A program made the position numbers and the translations under genes. 22,926 nucleotides of DNA from Frankiaceae bacterium. GTDB taxonomy: Bacteria; Actinomycetota; Actinomycetes; JAFAQI01. Position 1 is the first letter of the stretch. Each line of letters starts with the position of its first letter. This document shows, piece after piece, positions 1 through 7,776 of the stretch. A model generated the notes under the pieces. That model worked only from the letters and a program-made list of their open reading frames with translations, ran no database searches and was not told the origin of the DNA. The stretch covers positions 1-22,926 of the forward strand of contig JAVEEH010000215.1 in NCBI GenBank assembly GCA_030840545.1. Reading direction: 5' to 3'.

Positions 1-57
1 GACGGGACCCCGTTCGACCTGGCTCCCGGCTTCGGCAACAGGCACTTCGTCGGCTGA
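1..57 (+). CDS. C-terminal end of an unidentified upstream protein (partial)
   Basis: An open frame enters from the left edge and ends at a TGA at 55-57. It encodes 18 residues ending in GFGNRHFVG. Seventeen of the 18 third codon positions are G or C, as in the genes downstream, and a strong hairpin follows the stop, so this is probably the true end of a plus-strand gene. The visible peptide is too short to assign a family, and I do not recognise it. Confidence 0.4.
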   Translation, partial: DGTPFDLAPGFGNRHFVG

Positions 58-84
58 TCAGCCGCCGCCAGCACCTTCCGCGAA

Positions 85-114
85 GGCCCCGTCCCGCAGC
101 TCCAGGACGGGGCC
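85..114 (+). terminator. GC-rich hairpin after the upstream gene
   Basis: A perfect 10-bp inverted repeat, 85-94 (GGCCCCGTCC) with 105-114 (GGACGGGGCC), encloses a 10-base loop and lies 28 bases after the stop of the partial gene. No U-tract follows, which is common for actinobacterial terminators. It separates the upstream gene from aroC. That it terminates transcription is inferred. Confidence 0.6.
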
Positions 115-165
115 GTCGCGTGTCCGCCAACAGAGAGACGGCGGGCTGACCGGCACAATGAAGGC

Positions 166-1344
166 ATGCTGCGCTGGTTGACCGCCGGAGAGTCGCACGG
201 GCCTGCGCTCGTCGCCGTGCTCGAAGGGCTGCCGGCCGGCGTTCGCATCACCAGCAGCGACCTGGCCACCGAGCTGGCCCGGCGCAGGGCGGGCCACGGG
301 CGAGGCGCGCGCATGTCGTTCGAAGCCGACGAGGTGGAGTTCCTCGGTGGCGTGCGCCATGGCGTCACCATCGGCGCGCCGGTCGCGATCCGGGTGGGCA
401 ACACGGAGTGGCCGAAGTGGGAGACCGTGATGTCTCCGGACCCGGTCGACGCGGCGCTGCTCGAAGGGCAGAGCCGCGCGGCGCCGCTCACCCGGCCACG
501 GCCTGGTCACGCTGACCTCGTCGGGATGCAGAAGTACGGCTTCGACGACGCCCGGCCCGTCCTGGAACGTGCGAGTGCCCGGGAAACCGCCGCGCGGGTG
601 GCGCTGGGGGCCGTCGCCAGGGCATTCCTGCAGCAGGTCGCCCACGTGCAGCTGCTCAGCCACGTGGTGGCGATCGGCGCGGCCGAGACCCCTGCGGGTG
701 TCCTCCCGGGCCCGGACGACGCGGCCGAGGTCGATGCCGACCCGGTGCGCTGCGCCGATCCGGAGGCAAGCGCCGCGATGGTGGCGGAGATCGACGCCGC
801 CCACCGCGACGGCGACACGCTCGGAGGAGTGGTCGAGGTCGTGGTCCATGGTCTGCCGCCCGGGCTCGGCAGCCACGTCCACTGGGACCGCAGGCTGGAC
901 GCCCGGCTGGCGGCGGCCCTGATGGGCATCCAGGCCATCAAAGGCGTCGAGGTGGGTGACGGGTTCACCACCGCCCGGCGGCGTGGCAGCGAGGCGCACG
1001 ACGAGATCGAGTCGACGCCCGACGGGCTGCGCCGGCGTACCGGCCGGTCCGGTGGCACCGAGGGCGGCATGAGCACCGGCGAGGTTCTCCGGGTGCGGGC
1101 GGCGATGAAGCCGATCTCGACCGTGCCGCGGGCCCTCGACACCGTGGACGTGGCGACGGGGGAGTCCGCGAAGGCCATCCACCAGCGTTCGGACGTGTGC
1201 GCGGTGCCCGCCGCCGGCGTCGTCGCCGAGGCGATGGTCGCGCTCGTGCTCGCTGATGCCGTGCTGGAGAAGTTCGGCGGCGACTCCGTCGAGGAGACCC
1301 GGCGCAACCTGCGCGGCTATCTCGACGCACTGGCGGTGCGATGA
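166..1344 (+). CDS. aroC: Chorismate synthase
   Basis: This enzyme converts 5-enolpyruvylshikimate-3-phosphate to chorismate, the last step of the shikimate pathway, in the cytoplasm using reduced FMN. The 392-residue product has the usual family length. It carries GESHG near residue 8, a GHADLVGMQKYGF segment, the RASARETAARVALG signature, and the late glycine-rich SGGTEGGMSTGE segment followed by AMKPIST. No good Shine-Dalgarno sequence precedes the ATG: GAAGG abuts it directly. A CACAAT hexamer lies six bases upstream, so a leaderless transcript is possible. The stop overlaps the aroK start in ATGA, making it the first gene of an aroC-aroK-aroB-aroQ operon. The identification is secure; the start is less certain. 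Confidence 0.96.
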   Translation: MLRWLTAGESHGPALVAVLEGLPAGVRITSSDLATELARRRAGHGRGARMSFEADEVEFLGGVRHGVTIGAPVAIRVGNTEWPKWETVMSPDPVDAALLEGQSRAAPLTRPRPGHADLVGMQKYGFDDARPVLERASARETAARVALGAVARAFLQQVAHVQLLSHVVAIGAAETPAGVLPGPDDAAEVDADPVRCADPEASAAMVAEIDAAHRDGDTLGGVVEVVVHGLPPGLGSHVHWDRRLDARLAAALMGIQAIKGVEVGDGFTTARRRGSEAHDEIESTPDGLRRRTGRSGGTEGGMSTGEVLRVRAAMKPISTVPRALDTVDVATGESAKAIHQRSDVCAVPAAGVVAEAMVALVLADAVLEKFGGDSVEETRRNLRGYLDALAVR

Positions 1345-1850
1345 CACCCGTGCTGGTGCTCGTCGGTCCGCCGGGGTCCGGCAAGACCACGGTGGGGCGC
1401 CTTGTCGCCCAGCGGAGGAAGGTCGCCTTCCGCGACACGGACCGCGACGTCGAGGTCGCCGCGGGCCGGTCGGTGTCCGACATCTTCGTCGATGACGGGG
1501 AGCCGGCGTTCCGCGCGCTCGAAGCTGAGGCGGTCGCGACGGCGCTCGCCGACCACGACGGGGTGCTGGCGGTCGGCGGCGGCGCGGTGCTCGACTCGGG
1601 GACCCGGGAGCGCTTGCGCTCTCACCGGGTGGTCTTCCTCGACGTGGGCCTCACCGATGCGGTGGATCGGGTCGGTTTCGCCAAGAGCCGGCCACTGCTG
1701 GTGCTCAACCCGCGCGCCGAGCTCAAGCGGATGCTCGACGAACGGCGTCCCATCTATCTCGAGGTCGCCGACGCGACGGTGATCACCGACGGCCGTGCGG
1801 CCGCCGACGTGGCGGACGAGATCGCCGCGCTGCTGGAGCGGCCGTCGTGA
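1341..1850 (+). CDS. aroK: Shikimate kinase
   Basis: This kinase phosphorylates shikimate at the 3-hydroxyl with ATP, the fifth step of the shikimate pathway. The 169-residue product is a typical small P-loop kinase. The Walker A motif GPPGSGKTT is at residues 9-17, the DTD shikimate-binding segment follows near residue 33, then FRALE, the GGGAV loop near residue 80 and the RPLL lid region. The ATG lies within the aroC stop (ATGA), and the stop overlaps the GTG of aroB (GTGA). Translation is therefore probably coupled across the three genes. The sequence shows nothing unusual. Confidence 0.96.
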   Translation: MTPVLVLVGPPGSGKTTVGRLVAQRRKVAFRDTDRDVEVAAGRSVSDIFVDDGEPAFRALEAEAVATALADHDGVLAVGGGAVLDSGTRERLRSHRVVFLDVGLTDAVDRVGFAKSRPLLVLNPRAELKRMLDERRPIYLEVADATVITDGRAAADVADEIAALLERPS

Positions 1851-2935
1851 AAGCCACCACGGACGAGGTGACGACGATCCCGGTCGGCGGACCAACGCCC
1901 TACGACGTGCTGGTCGGAAACGGCCTGTCACAACGACTTCCGCCGCTCGTCGACGGCGCGTCGACGGTCGCACTCGTCAGTGCCGGGCCGGTCGGCGGCG
2001 TCGTCGATCGGTTGGCCGACGTGCTGGCGCGCAGCGATCACCGCGTCGTGCGGGTCGAGGTTGTCGCGGGTGAAGCCGGCAAGTCCCTGGACTCCGTTGC
2101 CGACGTCTGGGACGCCTTCGGCAACGCGCCGCTGTCGAGGACCGACGCAGTTGTTGCCGTCGGCGGCGGCGCCACCACGGACCTCGCCGGGTTCGCCGCG
2201 GCGACGTGGTTGCGCGGCGTACGCGTGGTGCATGTCCCGACGACGTTGCTCGGCATGGTCGACGCCGCCATCGGCGGCAAGACCGCGGTCAACACGGCGG
2301 CAGGCAAGAACCTCGTCGGCGCTTTCCATCCACCGGCTGGCGTGCTCGTCGATCTCGACCTGCTCGACTCGCTGCCTGTCGCCGAGTGGGTCAACGGATT
2401 GGCGGAGGTCGTCAAGGCGGGCTTCGTCGCCGATCCCGCGATCCTCGACGCCATCGAAGATGACGTTGCCGGTGCCCGGCGACCGGACGGTCCCAGCACC
2501 CGGGATCTGATCGAGCGATCGATCCGGATGAAGGCTGCCGTGGTGTCCGCGGACCTGCGGGAGACCGGGCTGCGTGAGGTGCTCAACTACGGTCACACGC
2601 TCGGCCACGCGATCGAGCGGGTGGAGCAGTTCCGATGGCCGCACGGACACGCGGTGAGCGTCGGCCTGGTGTTTGCCGCCGCACTCGGACGCGCCGGCGG
2701 CCGGTTGGACGCTGCCACGGCCGACCGACATCGGACCGTGCTCGAGGCGCTGGGGCTTCCGACCACCTATCGCTCGGACGTCTGGCCGCAGCTGTTGGAC
2801 GCGATGCGGGTCGACAAGAAGGCACGCGCCGACCGACTGAGGTTCGTCGTGCTCGACGGCCTCGCCCGGCCCGGCATCCTCGAGGAGCCCGACATGGCAC
2901 TGCTGGAGACGGCGTTCGCGGAGGTCGCCCGATGA
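1847..2935 (+). CDS. aroB: 3-dehydroquinate synthase
   Basis: This enzyme converts DAHP to 3-dehydroquinate, the second step of the shikimate pathway, using NAD and a divalent metal. The 362-residue product has the NAD-binding VGGGATTDLAGF segment near residue 105 and the VPTTLLGMVDAAIGGK stretch after it. The metal-binding parts are AEVVKAGF near 194, NYGHTLGHA near 247 and HGHAVSVG near 265. It starts with GTG inside the aroK stop and ends in ATGA shared with aroQ. Its place between aroK and aroQ is the classic actinobacterial arrangement. Confidence 0.96.
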   Translation: MKATTDEVTTIPVGGPTPYDVLVGNGLSQRLPPLVDGASTVALVSAGPVGGVVDRLADVLARSDHRVVRVEVVAGEAGKSLDSVADVWDAFGNAPLSRTDAVVAVGGGATTDLAGFAAATWLRGVRVVHVPTTLLGMVDAAIGGKTAVNTAAGKNLVGAFHPPAGVLVDLDLLDSLPVAEWVNGLAEVVKAGFVADPAILDAIEDDVAGARRPDGPSTRDLIERSIRMKAAVVSADLRETGLREVLNYGHTLGHAIERVEQFRWPHGHAVSVGLVFAAALGRAGGRLDAATADRHRTVLEALGLPTTYRSDVWPQLLDAMRVDKKARADRLRFVVLDGLARPGILEEPDMALLETAFAEVAR

Positions 2936-3372
2936 GACGACGCGTGCTTGTGCTCAACGGCCCCAACCTCGGCGAGCTGGGCCGACGTGAACCCGAGATC
3001 TACGGACCGGCGACGCACGAGGAGCTCGTGGCGGCATGTGTGGAAGAGGGTTTGACCCTGGACCTCGACGTCGAGGTGCGGCAGACCGACGACGAGTCCA
3101 CCTACCTCGGGTGGCTGCACGGGGTGGACGGCTCGGACGTGGACGCGCTGATCCTCAACCCGGCTGCGTGGACCCACACCAGTGTCGCTATTCGCGATGC
3201 GGCCGCCGCGCTGTCGGTGCCCTACGTCGAAGTGCATCTCTCCAACCCGTTGAGCCGTGAGGAGTTCCGGCATGTGTCCTATACGGCAGGAAAGGCGGTA
3301 GGCATCGTGGCCGGTTTCGGCCTCGACTCCTACCGCCTCGCCCTACGTGGCTTGGCGCAGCGGGGCGGCTAG
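2932..3372 (+). CDS. aroQ: 3-dehydroquinate dehydratase, type II
   Basis: This enzyme dehydrates 3-dehydroquinate to 3-dehydroshikimate and belongs to the small, dodecamer-forming type II class. The 146-residue product keeps the residues known for the mycobacterial enzyme: Asn12 and Arg19 in NGPNLGELGRRE, Tyr24 in EIYG, Asn76 and His82 in NPAAWTHTS, His102 in EVHLSN and Arg113 in REEFRH. The start is the ATG inside the aroB stop (ATGA). The same frame stays open further upstream, but that part is a shadow of aroB. The TAG stop lies in a CTAG palindrome that also holds the stop of the convergent secreted-protein gene. Confidence 0.94.
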   Translation: MRRRVLVLNGPNLGELGRREPEIYGPATHEELVAACVEEGLTLDLDVEVRQTDDESTYLGWLHGVDGSDVDALILNPAAWTHTSVAIRDAAAALSVPYVEVHLSNPLSREEFRHVSYTAGKAVGIVAGFGLDSYRLALRGLAQRGG

Positions 3373-5567
3373 CCGACTCGCACCGCGTCGAGCGCGCCGC
3401 TGCCGGAGGTCGTCACCTTGACGGTGTGCACCGACGTCCTGCTGACGGTGCCCTTCCACAGCAGCAACCCGCACTTGGTGAAGCTCTGGTGCTCCGACGC
3501 TGTCGTCTTGGTCGACCCGTCGACCTGCACCTTCAGGCTGCCGAAGCTCGGTCCCTTGCATCCGTAGACCGCGATCGAGTTGCCCACGACCTTGAGGCTG
3601 GCCGTAGCGCCTGATCGTCCCGCGGCGTAGGTGCCGTGCACCGCGTTCGACGACGAGTGCCGGGTCCAACCACCGCTGAATCTCCACGCCGGGCTGGTGT
3701 TGTCGGCGAGGGTCGTCGTGCGCACCGAGCTCGAGTTGGCGATCGCACGGTTGCCAGGAACGTCGGTCAGACCGCCGACCACGACGAGACCGTAGGACTG
3801 ACCCACCACGAGCGGGGAGCTCGGAGTGAAGGTCCAGGTGCGGTCGCTGGTCTTGGCCCAGCTGCCGGCGACTGCCGCGGCACTGCCGGTGACCGGAACG
3901 ACATGCAGGGTGGACTGGGACACCTTGCCGACGAGGTCTGACTCGCTGACGGACACATGCACATGTCCGTTCGCTGCGGTGCCGTTCTTGTCGGTCACGC
4001 GGAACACCGGCGCGGCGCCGTCCTTCGTGAAGGACCGGGTGGCGCTCCAGGTGAGGCCGTTGCCGCTCTGGTCGATCGGCTGCACCCGCCAGAAGTACTG
4101 ACCGTCGCGGAGCACCTTCGTCGGGCTGGTGTAGCGCGTCATGTCGATCGTGGCGACGTCCCACACGATGCTGTCGAACTGCCTGTCCTTGGCAACCTGC
4201 AGGTGGTAGTTGCGGGCGTCGTAGGCGTCTTGGCCGCCGTTGGCCTGGAAGCCACCCCAGGAGAAGGTGACACCTCGACCTGTGGTGGTGGTGCCCTGGG
4301 CCGGTCCGGTCAAGGGCACGTTGCCGCTGGACTTCCCGAACGTCTCGACAGAGCTGAACGCGACGCTGGTGATGACGGGGCCGCTGGAGGAGCCACCCCC
4401 CGAGCCACCGCCACCGGCCGAGTCGCCGGTGAGGGTGGGAGTGCCGCAGGTGGCGTCAGTCCCGGAGTTGGCGCACGTGTCGGCCTCGACCGTCCAGTAG
4501 TAGCCGTGGGTGGCCTGGGCGTCGAAGAATGCATCCCGCGGTGTCACCGACGGCCACTGGGTGTCATAGACCCGGTAGGTGTTGGTGCCGAAGGCGTCGC
4601 GGTAGACATGCACGCGGTAGTAGTTGGCGCCGGCAACCGGCGTCCAGGAGAACGTCGGTGTCATCGCACACTCGCCACCGGTGCAGTCGGTGCCCGGCAG
4701 CGACGTGGTGTGCCAGGTCGTCGCCAGGCCGGTCACGCTGCCCGCGGACGTACTGCCAGCGAGGGGCGCGCTGTAGGTGAACTCACCGGACTGCTGGATC
4801 GCGTTGCACTCGGGCTGGGCTTGACCGCACTGCCACTTGGTGTCATTCGTCGTGTCGGACTGGATCGCCGGTGCCGTCGAGTCGTCGTAGGCGATGACCT
4901 CCCAGAAGTAGTGCTGGGTGTTCGCCAGATCCGTCGCCGTCACGCAGGTGGGGTCGATCTTCTCCTTGGCGGGGTCCGACTGCAGGGTGTAGGGCGTGAA
5001 CGACGTGTTCACCGTCAGGCAGCTGCCGGTGTGGCCCGGCTGGTCGCTGAACGTGGCGTCGGTGCTGTAACGCACCTGGTAGATCGATGCCTCGGGCACC
5101 GGAGTCCAGGCCAGCGACGGGTCGCCGGCGGTCGGCGTCTTCACCATGCTCCACGGTGCCGACCAGTCGTGGAAGAACGAACGCGACGACGACCAGGCGG
5201 TGTGACCCGCCGAGTCGAACGCCCGGACCCGCCAGAAGTACTCGTCGTGGGGGAGCGACACCGGCACCTCGTACGAGGTGTTGACCGTCCGGTTGTTGTT
5301 CGGGAGCGTGACCACGTTGTTGGTCCAGTCCCCGTTCGGACTGATCTGGATCTGGTACTTGGTCGCGTAGGTCACCGGTTTCCAGCTCAGCACGACGTCC
5401 TTGACCGCGGTCGACGTGTTGTCGGCCGGGCCGGTCAGGGTCGGGGCGGGCTGGTTGGTGATCGGATCGGCGGCGGCCGCGATGCCGATCTGCCCGGCCA
5501 GGCCGCTGACGGCCGCCAGAGCGGTTCCGACGACGACGGTTGCAAGGCGACGAGACGCAAATGCCAC
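3369..5567 (-). CDS. Secreted multidomain fibronectin-III/Ig-like protein
   Basis: This 732-residue product looks like an exported beta-sandwich protein, and no enzyme motif is visible. I chose the GTG at 5567 because AGGAG lies five bases before it and the product then starts with a normal signal peptide: SRR, a hydrophobic core, and AAAA before Asp34. An ATG at 5624 would add 19 residues. Approximate domains are FN3-like repeats at 41-134, 138-268, 300-382 and 398-514, each with a late (Y/F)FWxV or YYWTV strand. A Gly/Ser linker (384-396) precedes the fourth. A Big_5-type Ig-like domain (518-620) and a C-terminal beta-sandwich (624-732) follow. All ten cysteines fall in five near pairs, suggesting disulfides. 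There is no LPXTG motif or C-terminal membrane helix, so it is probably released or loosely bound. Its function is unknown. Confidence 0.85.
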   Translation of the reverse strand: MAFASRRLATVVVGTALAAVSGLAGQIGIAAAADPITNQPAPTLTGPADNTSTAVKDVVLSWKPVTYATKYQIQISPNGDWTNNVVTLPNNNRTVNTSYEVPVSLPHDEYFWRVRAFDSAGHTAWSSSRSFFHDWSAPWSMVKTPTAGDPSLAWTPVPEASIYQVRYSTDATFSDQPGHTGSCLTVNTSFTPYTLQSDPAKEKIDPTCVTATDLANTQHYFWEVIAYDDSTAPAIQSDTTNDTKWQCGQAQPECNAIQQSGEFTYSAPLAGSTSAGSVTGLATTWHTTSLPGTDCTGGECAMTPTFSWTPVAGANYYRVHVYRDAFGTNTYRVYDTQWPSVTPRDAFFDAQATHGYYWTVEADTCANSGTDATCGTPTLTGDSAGGGGSGGGSSSGPVITSVAFSSVETFGKSSGNVPLTGPAQGTTTTGRGVTFSWGGFQANGGQDAYDARNYHLQVAKDRQFDSIVWDVATIDMTRYTSPTKVLRDGQYFWRVQPIDQSGNGLTWSATRSFTKDGAAPVFRVTDKNGTAANGHVHVSVSESDLVGKVSQSTLHVVPVTGSAAAVAGSWAKTSDRTWTFTPSSPLVVGQSYGLVVVGGLTDVPGNRAIANSSSVRTTTLADNTSPAWRFSGGWTRHSSSNAVHGTYAAGRSGATASLKVVGNSIAVYGCKGPSFGSLKVQVDGSTKTTASEHQSFTKCGLLLWKGTVSRTSVHTVKVTTSGSGALDAVRVG

Positions 5568-5679
5568 GATGGCTCCTGGGATGGTGTGTTGAGACGGCTG
5601 TGACGACAGTCGTCGGGTGTTCATCGGCGCCCCCCCGAGTTGTGCTTGAGGTCACTCACCCGATCGGAGCAGTCATCGG

Positions 5680-6744
5680 ATGCCGACTATGGCCCGGACG
5701 CGTGCGCTGGCTGCTGCATTGGAGCCGCGTGTCGACGGTTTCCTGGTGACGACGCTGGTCAACATCCGCTACCTGACCGGCTTCACCGGCTCCAACGCGG
5801 CGGTTCTCGTCCTCCCTGACGGGAGCACAGTGCTGGCGACCGACGGTCGCTATGCCACCCAGGCGGCCGCCGAGACCGACGGCGTCGACATCGTGGTCGC
5901 CCGCTCGGTCGGCCCTGAGCTGGTCAGCCACGCCGCCGCGGCCGGACTGCGGCAGGTCGGCATCGAACGCCGACAGGTGAGCCTGACCGCCTACGACGCC
6001 TTGCTGGCGGCCGCGGGGGACATGGCGCTGATCGACGCCGGTCCGCTGGTGGAGCGGTTGCGGATCGTGAAGGACGACGACGAGCTGTCCGCCATCGCGA
6101 CGGCCTGTCAGGTGACGGACGAGGTCTTCGCCGCGGTGCTGTCGACCCTGCGGGCCGGGGTCAGCGAGCGCGACGTTGCGTGGCTGCTGCGCACCGAGAT
6201 GCACTCCCGGGGCGCGGAGCCGGCCTTCGACAGCATCGTGGCCTTCGGGCCGGACAGCGCCCGGCCGCACCATCAGCCGACCGAGCGCACGCTGGCGCGC
6301 GGCGACCTGATCAAGATGGACTTCGGAGCCGCGGTCGAGGGCTATCACTCGGACATGACCCGCACCGTGGTCCTGGGGCCGGCGGCGGAATGGCAACGGG
6401 AGCTGCACGCGCTGGTGCGCGAGCTCCAGCGCGACGCCCGGGCCGCCACTGTGACCGGTGCGTTGCCGGTTGAGCTCGACGCCGAGGTACGCCGGCGGAT
6501 CATCGACTCGGGCCATGACGTGGCGCACGGGCTCGGTCACGGCGTAGGTCTCGAGATCCACGAGTCGCCGTTCCTGGTGCCGGGATCTGACGCAGATACA
6601 CTCGTCGAGCGCGTGCCGGTGACCGTCGAGCCCGGGGTCTACCTGCCCGGCCGGGGCGGTGTCCGCATCGAGGACACCGTCGTCGTCCGCGCCGGCGGCG
6701 CCGAGCCGCTCACCACCTCCCCACGCGACTTGATCGAGATCTAG
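5680..6744 (+). CDS. pepQ: Xaa-Pro aminopeptidase, M24B family
   Basis: This is a cytoplasmic metallopeptidase with the pita-bread fold, expected to cleave an N-terminal residue before proline or an Xaa-Pro dipeptide. The 354-residue product has an N-terminal creatinase-like domain (about 1-125) and a catalytic domain. All five metal ligands are visible: Asp214 in KMDFGA, Asp225 in HSDMTR, His287 in GLGHGVG, Glu317 in TVEPGVY and Glu331 in RIEDTV. The ATG has GGAG ten bases upstream; a second in-frame ATG at 5689 is possible. It precedes efp by 14 bases, as in other actinomycetes. Aminopeptidase versus prolidase activity cannot be settled from sequence. Confidence 0.92.
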   Translation: MPTMARTRALAAALEPRVDGFLVTTLVNIRYLTGFTGSNAAVLVLPDGSTVLATDGRYATQAAAETDGVDIVVARSVGPELVSHAAAAGLRQVGIERRQVSLTAYDALLAAAGDMALIDAGPLVERLRIVKDDDELSAIATACQVTDEVFAAVLSTLRAGVSERDVAWLLRTEMHSRGAEPAFDSIVAFGPDSARPHHQPTERTLARGDLIKMDFGAAVEGYHSDMTRTVVLGPAAEWQRELHALVRELQRDARAATVTGALPVELDAEVRRRIIDSGHDVAHGLGHGVGLEIHESPFLVPGSDADTLVERVPVTVEPGVYLPGRGGVRIEDTVVVRAGGAEPLTTSPRDLIEI

Positions 6745-6758
6745 GAGTCCCACCCGCC

Positions 6759-7319
6759 GTGGCTACGACCAACGACCTGAAGAACGGCATGACGCTCGAG
6801 CTCGACGGCGTGCTGTGGAATGTCGTCGAGTTCCAGCACGTCAAGCCTGGCAAGGGCGGCGCTTTCGTGCGCACCAAGCTCAAGAACGTCATGACGGGCC
6901 AGGTCGTCGAGCGCACGTTCAACGCGGGCACCAAGGTCGACGTCGCCGTCGTCGACAAGAGCGAGATGCAGTACCTCTACCAGGACGGCGCTGACTACGT
7001 CTTCATGGACAGCCAGACCTACGACCAGATCCACGTGCCGCCGACGGCGGTGGGTGAGGCCAAGGACTACCTGCTCGAGAACATGACGGCAACCGTCGTC
7101 CAGCACGACGGGTCAGTGCTCTACGTCGAGCTTCCGGCATCAGTCGAGCTCGTCATCACCTACACCGAGCCGGGCGTGCAGGGCGACCGTTCGACTGGCG
7201 GCAACAAGCCCGCGACCCTGGAGACAGGCGCGACCGTGCAGGTGCCGCTGTTCATCACCCAGGGCGAGAAGATCAAGGTCGACACCCGTGACGGCCGTTA
7301 CCTCGGTCGCGTCAACTGA
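6759..7319 (+). CDS. efp: Translation elongation factor P
   Basis: EF-P binds ribosomes stalled at polyproline stretches and promotes peptide-bond formation. The 186-residue product starts MATTNDLKNGMTLELDG and has the usual three beta-barrel domains. The tip-loop lysine is Lys32 in HVKPGKGGAFVRTK. Actinobacterial EF-P usually reads PGKGP here and is thought to work unmodified; this one has Gly34 in place of that proline. The gene starts with GTG, with GGAG eleven bases upstream overlapping the pepQ stop. nusB follows after 15 bases. No EpmA/EpmB modification genes lie in the window. Confidence 0.96.
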   Translation: MATTNDLKNGMTLELDGVLWNVVEFQHVKPGKGGAFVRTKLKNVMTGQVVERTFNAGTKVDVAVVDKSEMQYLYQDGADYVFMDSQTYDQIHVPPTAVGEAKDYLLENMTATVVQHDGSVLYVELPASVELVITYTEPGVQGDRSTGGNKPATLETGATVQVPLFITQGEKIKVDTRDGRYLGRVN

Positions 7320-7334
7320 GCACATGACGACGAT

Positions 7335-7766
7335 GTGCAGCAGGTGACGGCGAGGAGCAAGGCCCGCAAACGCGCCCTCGATGTGCTCTTCGAATCCGAC
7401 GTCCGCGGCACCGACGCTCTGGACACGCTGCGCGCCTGGGTCGGCCGGGCCGACCCGCCGGTCCAGGGCTACGCCTGCGAGCTGGTCGAGGGGGTGACGG
7501 CCCATCGCAGCCGCATCGACGAGGTCATCCGGAGCTATGCCCGGGACTGGGCCCTGGATCGGATGCCGCCGGTGGACCGGACCACGTTGCGGCTGGCGAC
7601 CTACGAGCTGCTCTGGCGCGACGACGTGCCGGACGCCGTCGTCATCGACGAGGCGGTCGAGCTCGCCAAGTCGCTGTCCACCGACGACTCGCCGGCGTTC
7701 GTCAACGGCATCCTCGCCCGAGTCCTCGCCGACAAGTCCCTGTTACGCACCCCGACAGCCGACTGA
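7335..7766 (+). CDS. nusB: Transcription antitermination factor NusB
   Basis: NusB is a small all-helical protein that pairs with NusE (S10) on boxA RNA in rRNA antitermination complexes. The product has 143 residues. It opens with the typical ARSKARKRALDVLFESD and contains RMPPVDRTTLRLATYELLW and VVIDEAVELAKSLSTDDSPAFVNGILARV, all hallmarks of the family. Two GTG starts are possible, 7335 or 7344, neither with a strong Shine-Dalgarno sequence. The second overlaps the stop of a seven-codon frame. The stop lies only 10 bases from the stop of convergent bldD, leaving no room for a terminator. Confidence 0.95.
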   Translation: MQQVTARSKARKRALDVLFESDVRGTDALDTLRAWVGRADPPVQGYACELVEGVTAHRSRIDEVIRSYARDWALDRMPPVDRTTLRLATYELLWRDDVPDAVVIDEAVELAKSLSTDDSPAFVNGILARVLADKSLLRTPTAD

Positions 7767-7776
7767 CGCACGTCCC

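Noticed and set aside
3957..5603. A 548-codon plus-strand frame opposite the secreted-protein gene.
   Set aside because: Low-complexity Val/Gly/Arg translation with no domain; the minus strand has the signal peptide, ribosome-binding site and repeated FN3-like domains.
5568..5679. Divergent promoters between the secreted-protein gene and pepQ.
   Set aside because: I could not find -35/-10 pairs with acceptable sequence and spacing on either strand.
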